Shown here one piece after another: positions 59,240 to 64,000 of a DNA stretch of 64,000 bases. The DNA is from Sciurus carolinensis. Its lineage: Eukaryota > Chordata > Mammalia > Rodentia > Sciuridae. The position numbers and the translations under genes were made by a program. The stretch's first letter is position 1. Each line of letters opens with the position of its first letter. The notes below the pieces were generated by a model, which was not told where the DNA came from, ran no database searches, and worked only from the letters and a program-made list of their open reading frames with translations. The DNA lies in the NCBI RefSeq assembly GCF_902686445.1, contig NC_062220.1:93558143-93622142 (forward strand), given 5' to 3'.

Positions 59240-59496
59240 ATGGGGGGTGGGAGGGGTTAGTGTTAGGGTTAGAGTTAGGGTTAGGGAGGGGGGCAAGAAT
59301 GGAGGAAGGAAGGACTGTATAGAGGGAAAAGAGGGGTGGGAGGGGTGGGGGGGAGGGAGAAAAATAATAGAATGAATCAAACAACATTACCCTATGTAAA
59401 TTTATGATTACACAAATGGTATGTCTTTACGTCATGTACAAACAGAGAAACAACATGTATCCCATTTGTTTACAATAATAAAAAAAATTAATTAAA
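59240..59496 (+). mobile_element. L1 copy F 3' UTR with telomere-like tract
   Basis: GTTAGTGTTAGGGTTAGAGT, then TAGGGTTAGGGAGGGGGG, GGGGTGGGAGGGGTGGGGG, the standard terminus and an A-rich tail. Confidence 0.9.
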
Positions 59497-59511
59497 AAAA
59501 ATACAAATAAC

Positions 59512-60150
59512 AACTGCTGGTCAAGAAGTTGGGGGAAAGGCACACTGATACATATTTGGTGGGACTGCAAATTGGTACTATTTTGGAAAGCACTATGAAG
59601 ATTCCTTAAAAGAATAGGAATGGAACCACTATATAACCCAGCTATTCCACTCCTTGGCATTTACCCAAAAGAAGTATAATCAGCATACTATAGTAATAAA
59701 TGCAGAACAATGTTTATGGCAGCTAATGGAACCAGGGGAGGTGTCCATCAATGAACAAATGCATAAAGAAAATGTGGTATGTATACACAATGTAGTTTTA
59801 CTCAGTTCTAAAGAAGAATGGAATCATAGCATTTGCTGGTAAATGGATGGAACTGGGGAATATCATTCCAAGTGAAATAAATCAGACTCGAAATGTCAAG
59901 GGTTGAATATGCTGTCTCATAGGTGGAAGCTAGAGAAAAAAAAGGGGATATCACAAAAACAGAAGGGAGATCTGTGGAGTAGAAGGACCAAGGGGGAGGG
60001 AAGAGGGGAGAGAAAAAGCAGGAGAACCAGTGAATAAAATTGACCGAATTATGCTATGTGCATGTGTGAATCTATCAAAATGAATTCTGCTTTATATTTA
60101 TGTATGACTTAATTTGGTTTTATATATAACTTGATTTTATATGTAACCAA
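59512..60150 (+). mobile_element. older L1, continuation (ORF2 end and 3' UTR)
   Basis: Resumes after copy F: TGGGACTGCAAATTGGTAC, CTATTCCACTCCTTGGCATT, then a G/A-rich 3' UTR and TTATGCTATGTGCATGTG. Confidence 0.8.
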
Positions 60151-60174
60151 TTAAAAACAGTAAACAAATAGAAG

Positions 60175-60344
60175 GTAGACCAATAAAATAGGAGAAGGGG
60201 ACCAGGGTGAGGAAAGAAAGGAGTAAAAAGGGAAGTACAGAAGATTAAGTTGGAGCAAATTATGCTATGTGCATTTATGAATATGTCAAAATGAATCTCA
60301 TTATTATGTATAAATATAATTCACTAATAAAAAACATAAAAATA
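60175..60344 (+). mobile_element. second older L1 3' UTR in tandem
   Basis: Repeats the same order (GGGACCAGGGTGAGG, TTATGCTATGTGCATTTATG) as 59990-60110, ending ATTCACTAATAAAAAACATA. Confidence 0.7.
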
Positions 60345-61800
60345 ACAGTATGGTACTGGCATAAAGACAGACATGTAGACCAATGAAAAAATTTGAGAGC
60401 AGCTTAGAAATAAATCCACACACATGATCAAATGGTCTTTGATAATTGTGACAAGATGAAATAATGGACAATAGTCTCCAACAAACATTGTTAGGAAAAC
60501 CATATATATCCACATGCAAAAATAAAATAAAATTGAACTATTATCTTACACAACACCCAAAAATCAATGTAAAATGGATTAAAGACTTAGACTTAAGATT
60601 TGAAACTGTAAAACTCCTACAAGAAAATATAGAAGAAAAATTTCAGGACATTGTTCTTGGCAATATTTTCTTAGATATGACACTAAAAACACACGTAGGA
60701 AAAGCAAACAAAGACAAGTGGGAGTACATCAAATTAAAATGCCTCTGTGTAGGAAGGAAACAGAATGAAAAGAATACATACAGAATAGAAAAAAAAAGTT
60801 GCTAAACATTTATCTGATAAATAAATGGTGACTCTCCAAAACATATAAGGGACTCCTACAACTCAATGGCAACAAAAGAAGAGGAGAAGGAAGAGGAGGA
60901 AGCGGGTAGGGAGAGGGGGAGGGAGGGAGAAGAAAGGAAAAAAAAAAACAATTCAATTACAATACAGGCTATGGACTAAGAACTTGAATAGATATTTCTC
61001 CAAAGGTGACATAGGAATTGCCAACCGATGCAAATCCAAATCATAATGGCTTATCCCTTATATATGTCAGGATAGCTATAATAAAAGAAATAACAGCAAC
61101 GAATGTTGGCAAGGATATGGAGAAAACAGAATCCTTGCACATTACTGTGGGAATGCAAATGTTACAGCTCCTTTGAGAAACAGTACAGAAGTTTTTTTAA
61201 AATAGAACTACCATAAAATGCAGTAATCACACTTGTGGATATTTATCCAAAAGATGTGAAATTGAGATATTGAAGAGATAATAACACTCCTAAGTTTATT
61301 GCAGCACTATTCACAATAGTCAGGATGTAGAAGCAATACTTAATATTCAGGGACATATGAATAGATAAATAAAATATTACAATGGAATATTATCCATCCT
61401 ATAAAAAGAATGAAATTTTGTAATATGTGACAGTATAGATTAACCCTGGGGTCATTATGCTAAGTGAAACAAGCCAGTTACACAAAGACAAATATTTCAT
61501 GATTCCACTTATGTGAAGAAACTAAAATAGTCAAATTCATAGAATACACCTTTTGGCCATTTCCATGTCATCTTTGGAGAAATGTATATGTGAATTCTTA
61601 ACCTATTTTGTAATCAAGTGGAATGAGAATGAAATGTGAAGTTACTAATTAATTGGAATAGGGTTTCATTTAAGCAAGTGAATAAATTCTAGAGATCAAC
61701 TACCCAACATTGTACTTCTAGTCTATAATACTGTATTGTACACTTTAAAATTGCTAAGAGGATAGATTTCATGTTCAAAATTCTTACCATGATAAAAAAT
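60345..61800 (+). mobile_element. ancient L1, segment 3 (ORF2 end and 3' UTR)
   Basis: Resumes from 41210 at AGTATGGTACTGGCATAAAG. A frame at 60464-60805 reads LNYYLTQHPKINVKWIKDL and KANKDKWEYIKLKC. The 3' UTR contains AATACTGTATTGTACACTTT. A polypurine run lies at 60880-60950. Confidence 0.8.
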
Positions 61801-61884
61801 TTACTATTAGTTATTAATAACGAAGAAAAACCATATAATGAACTTAAAACATTTTTAAAAGCCAGTTTTAAAATATAAAACCCA

Positions 61885-61945
61885 GTTTTACTGAGATATA
61901 ATACATATACCATATACTTTCAACCACCACTTTTAATTATAAAAA
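61885..61945 (-). mobile_element. ancient L1 fragment
   Basis: TTTTACTGAGATATAATACA is the reverse of an old L1 3' motif. Confidence 0.45.
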
Positions 61946-62439
61946 TTACTTTGGTTTATATGGACCAAAAGAAAACTTTCTTAACTTCATAAAGGTCATC
62001 TATTCTACATTAACATCAACTGAAACAGTGAACCACTATAGGTATTTACCTCGGTGCCAGAAACAAAATAAGAAAAAAACTGTTTATGACTGCATTTGAA
62101 ATTTGTTCTGGAACTTTTAGCCAATATGTAAATTAGGGGGAAAAAAGAAGTATAAAAACTGAAATATATCATTTTTGGATTATATGATAAGCTTCTTAGA
62201 AAATCTAGATATCAATTGAAAATGATAACTAAATAGTGAGTTTGATAATGTGCTGGATACAAAAGTGATACAAATCAAAGAAAATTTCCTATAAACCAGT
62301 AATGACAAGTTAAAAAAATACAAAAAATTACTATATTCAACAGGAAAAAAAGAGGAAATACATATAAAACCCATATGAAAAAACTCCTTAGACTAAGCTT
62401 GATAAGAATTACCATAACAACTAACACTGGAATGTTTGT

Positions 62440-62510
62440 TCTATCAGCAATTATAAGCATTTTACACATTAATTCCTCAAATACATGTGGCAACCCTGGG
62501 AGGTAAATAA
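62440..62510 (+). mobile_element. MIR fragment
   Basis: CATTTTACACATTAATTCCT and GGCAACCCTGGGAGGTAAAT. Confidence 0.45.
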
Positions 62511-62619
62511 ATAAATAAATTTCAATATTCATAGATATAGCAATGACAAAATACATGGTGGTCACTCATGGTGGTAAATAATAATTGCCAATAGTACTAT
62601 AAAATGTAAAAAAATATCT

Positions 62620-62860
62620 AGGCAAAAGCCCATGATGCACTGTTAAATAAAAGTGAAAAGCTACAAAATAATAAGAATATTATGATTCCATTTTTAAACA
62701 TTATAATTCCATGTGTTTTCTAGAATGATATACATGAAGCTGCTTACAATGAGTACCTCTGTGAAGTAGATCTAAGAGAGGGAATATTTTCTCTTTTTTA
62801 ATACATACTGTTTTCCCTGAATGTATTGCTACAAACATGCATTGTATTATATTTGTGATT
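62620..62860 (+). mobile_element. ancient L1 3' UTR-like sequence
   Basis: Resembles old L1 3' UTRs (TATGATTCCATTTTTAAACA, AATACATACTGTTTTCCCTG, ATGCATTGTATTAT). Confidence 0.4.
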
Positions 62861-62899
62861 TGAAGGACTGCTCTGTCCATACACACAAAACCTGTCATT

Positions 62900-64000
62900 T
62901 TCTGGTATGTAAACGATGAAAAAGACTTGGTTTTTCTGAGCTAAGCATCTTCCATCCATTAACCCTCACCAGTCTGTTTTCTTCCACATTCTACCCTCTC
63001 AAATACCTAAAGAGAGTTGTCACATACCCCTCAAATCTATTATCCAATTAAACATCCCAAGTTCCCTCATGAATTCCTTACATGAGTAGTTATCAGTTTT
63101 CAAAATAATGTCTTAGAATGTCAAGGAACATTCCCCTGGCCTCCCTCTGACTAGAACAAAGTCCAGGGGGTCTATTATCACCTTTATTTTGACATGATTT
63201 CAACAAATGCTAAGGTCTTAATTAGGTCTTCTGGCAACCACACAAAACTGCTAATTGAAAACGCAGCATGAAGTAAGAGATTCATAGAAATTCTCTGCAA
63301 TATATTCACAATTTTTTTGTGAATCTAAACTTCTGAAAAATAAAATTAAATGATGTAACTACAGATAAAAAATTTAAATGGAGATAACATTTTCCTCAGA
63401 AGGTTCACAATGTACTTTTTGTGTCCTGTAGCAATCTATCTATGTATGACTTCTAAGACATGTTATTTTTTGTTGGCATCTGCTTAGGCCTTGTATTCCA
63501 ACTTCACTGAAACCACTAAAAATGTGATAAAACAAACTATTTTAACAATAAGTGTATAAAAACATTTCATTAATAGTCAGAAAAACAATTATTCTTTCTC
63601 TGAAAGTTACAAACAAATAAGTATGATCAAATTAAATTTTGGATTTAATTCAGGTTAATGACTTCAAATTCTAGTGGTATGTTAAAATTAAATCAATTTA
63701 AACTTTGAATTATTTTACAAGTATAAATATCTCCAAAATAAATTTAAATACATAAAGGAAATTTATAAGAAGAGAAATCTTTTTAAAAAGAAACATCTAA
63801 ATTGGCTCTTGTATCCTCTTAATTATAATTTTAAAGTAAACTCATTTGAAAAAAATTTCCATAAGTTATTTAATATTAACCTGATATGTTTAAAAACAAC
63901 TATGATATAATTACCTTAGATAAGTGTTTGTAGATAAGACACATTTAATATCACGATAAGTCTGTGAATAGAATCAAATCAATGAGACTTTTCTAAAGAA
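62900..64000. other. AT-rich sequence, no feature recognised
   Basis: Inspected on both strands for a further DPY19L2-like exon; none seen. Confidence 0.4.

Larger units (their letters stand above)
52446..59511 (+). mobile_element. full-length L1 copy F with TSD, best preserved
   Basis: AAAAATACAAATAAC at 52446-52460 and 59497-59511 is a perfect 15-bp TSD around about 7.0 kb. 5' UTR 1.8 kb, ORF1, 70-bp spacer, ORF2, 3' UTR, A-rich tail. Very low divergence from copies C and E. Confidence 0.95.

Noticed and set aside
51856..60191. ACCAATAAAATAG at both 51856 and 60179 as a TSD for the older L1 that hosts copy F
   Set aside because: Both lie within L1 3' UTR-like sequence where similar A-rich text is expected, so the match may be shared L1 sequence rather than a duplication.
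62035..62065. Possible further upstream exon ending in a GTAAAT donor on the minus strand
   Set aside because: No acceptor at a sensible distance and no DPY19-like peptide.

Overview
The window is mammalian nuclear DNA, most likely from a squirrel (Sciuridae, for example a ground squirrel or marmot). Three things point there: tRNA-Ala-derived ID SINEs ending in the CACATAAA...AATAAATAAAGG tail common in squirrels, B1-ID composite SINEs, and a recently active L1 family. Most long open frames are L1 ORF1/ORF2 pieces or their antisense shadows, not host genes.

The one host gene supported is the 3' end of a DPY19L2-like gene on the minus strand. Six GT-AG exons lie at 34298-34274, 32724-32605, 31502-31328, 30045-29946, 28697-28572 and 25658-25508. 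They join in phase into 231 codons plus a TGA stop with no lesion. None appears as a long ORF because each exon is short. Exons upstream of 34298 were not found, so the preceding intron reaches at least to the window end (about 29.7 kb) unless an exon was missed or this is a partial copy.

Layout: 0-7.7 kb holds old repeats (L1 tail, MLT1 and other MaLR LTRs, MIRs). 7.7-10.4 kb is a nested minus-strand L1 block between matching target-site duplications (TSDs). 11.76-17.36 kb is a full-length but broken plus-strand L1 (copy A). 18.05-22.39 kb is a minus-strand L1 with its 5' end and a large internal deletion (copy B). 22.6-23.2 kb holds two TA-flanked DNA transposon relics. 25.5-34.3 kb is the DPY19L2-like gene with intronic MIRs, old L1s, SINEs and dinucleotide repeats. 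37.2-38.6 kb is a 5'-truncated L1 (copy C).

From 39.0 to 61.8 kb lies a nest: an ancient L1 is interrupted by an L1 promoter/ORF1 fragment (copy D), then by a 19-kb block of older L1s. That block in turn carries two full-length young L1s, copy E (42586-48620) and copy F (52461-59496), both with TSDs. Copy F is the best preserved: its ORF2 is open for 1278 codons except for one in-frame TGA.

The L1 family has several notable traits: two unrelated promoter classes joined to the same ORFs, each starting near a YY1-type AAGATGGC motif; tandem promoter monomers; an antisense repeat ORF in one promoter class; a TGA at the same ORF2 codon in three copies; and telomere-like TTAGGG tracts in the 3' UTR. 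No CRISPR, operon, tRNA or rRNA gene was seen.
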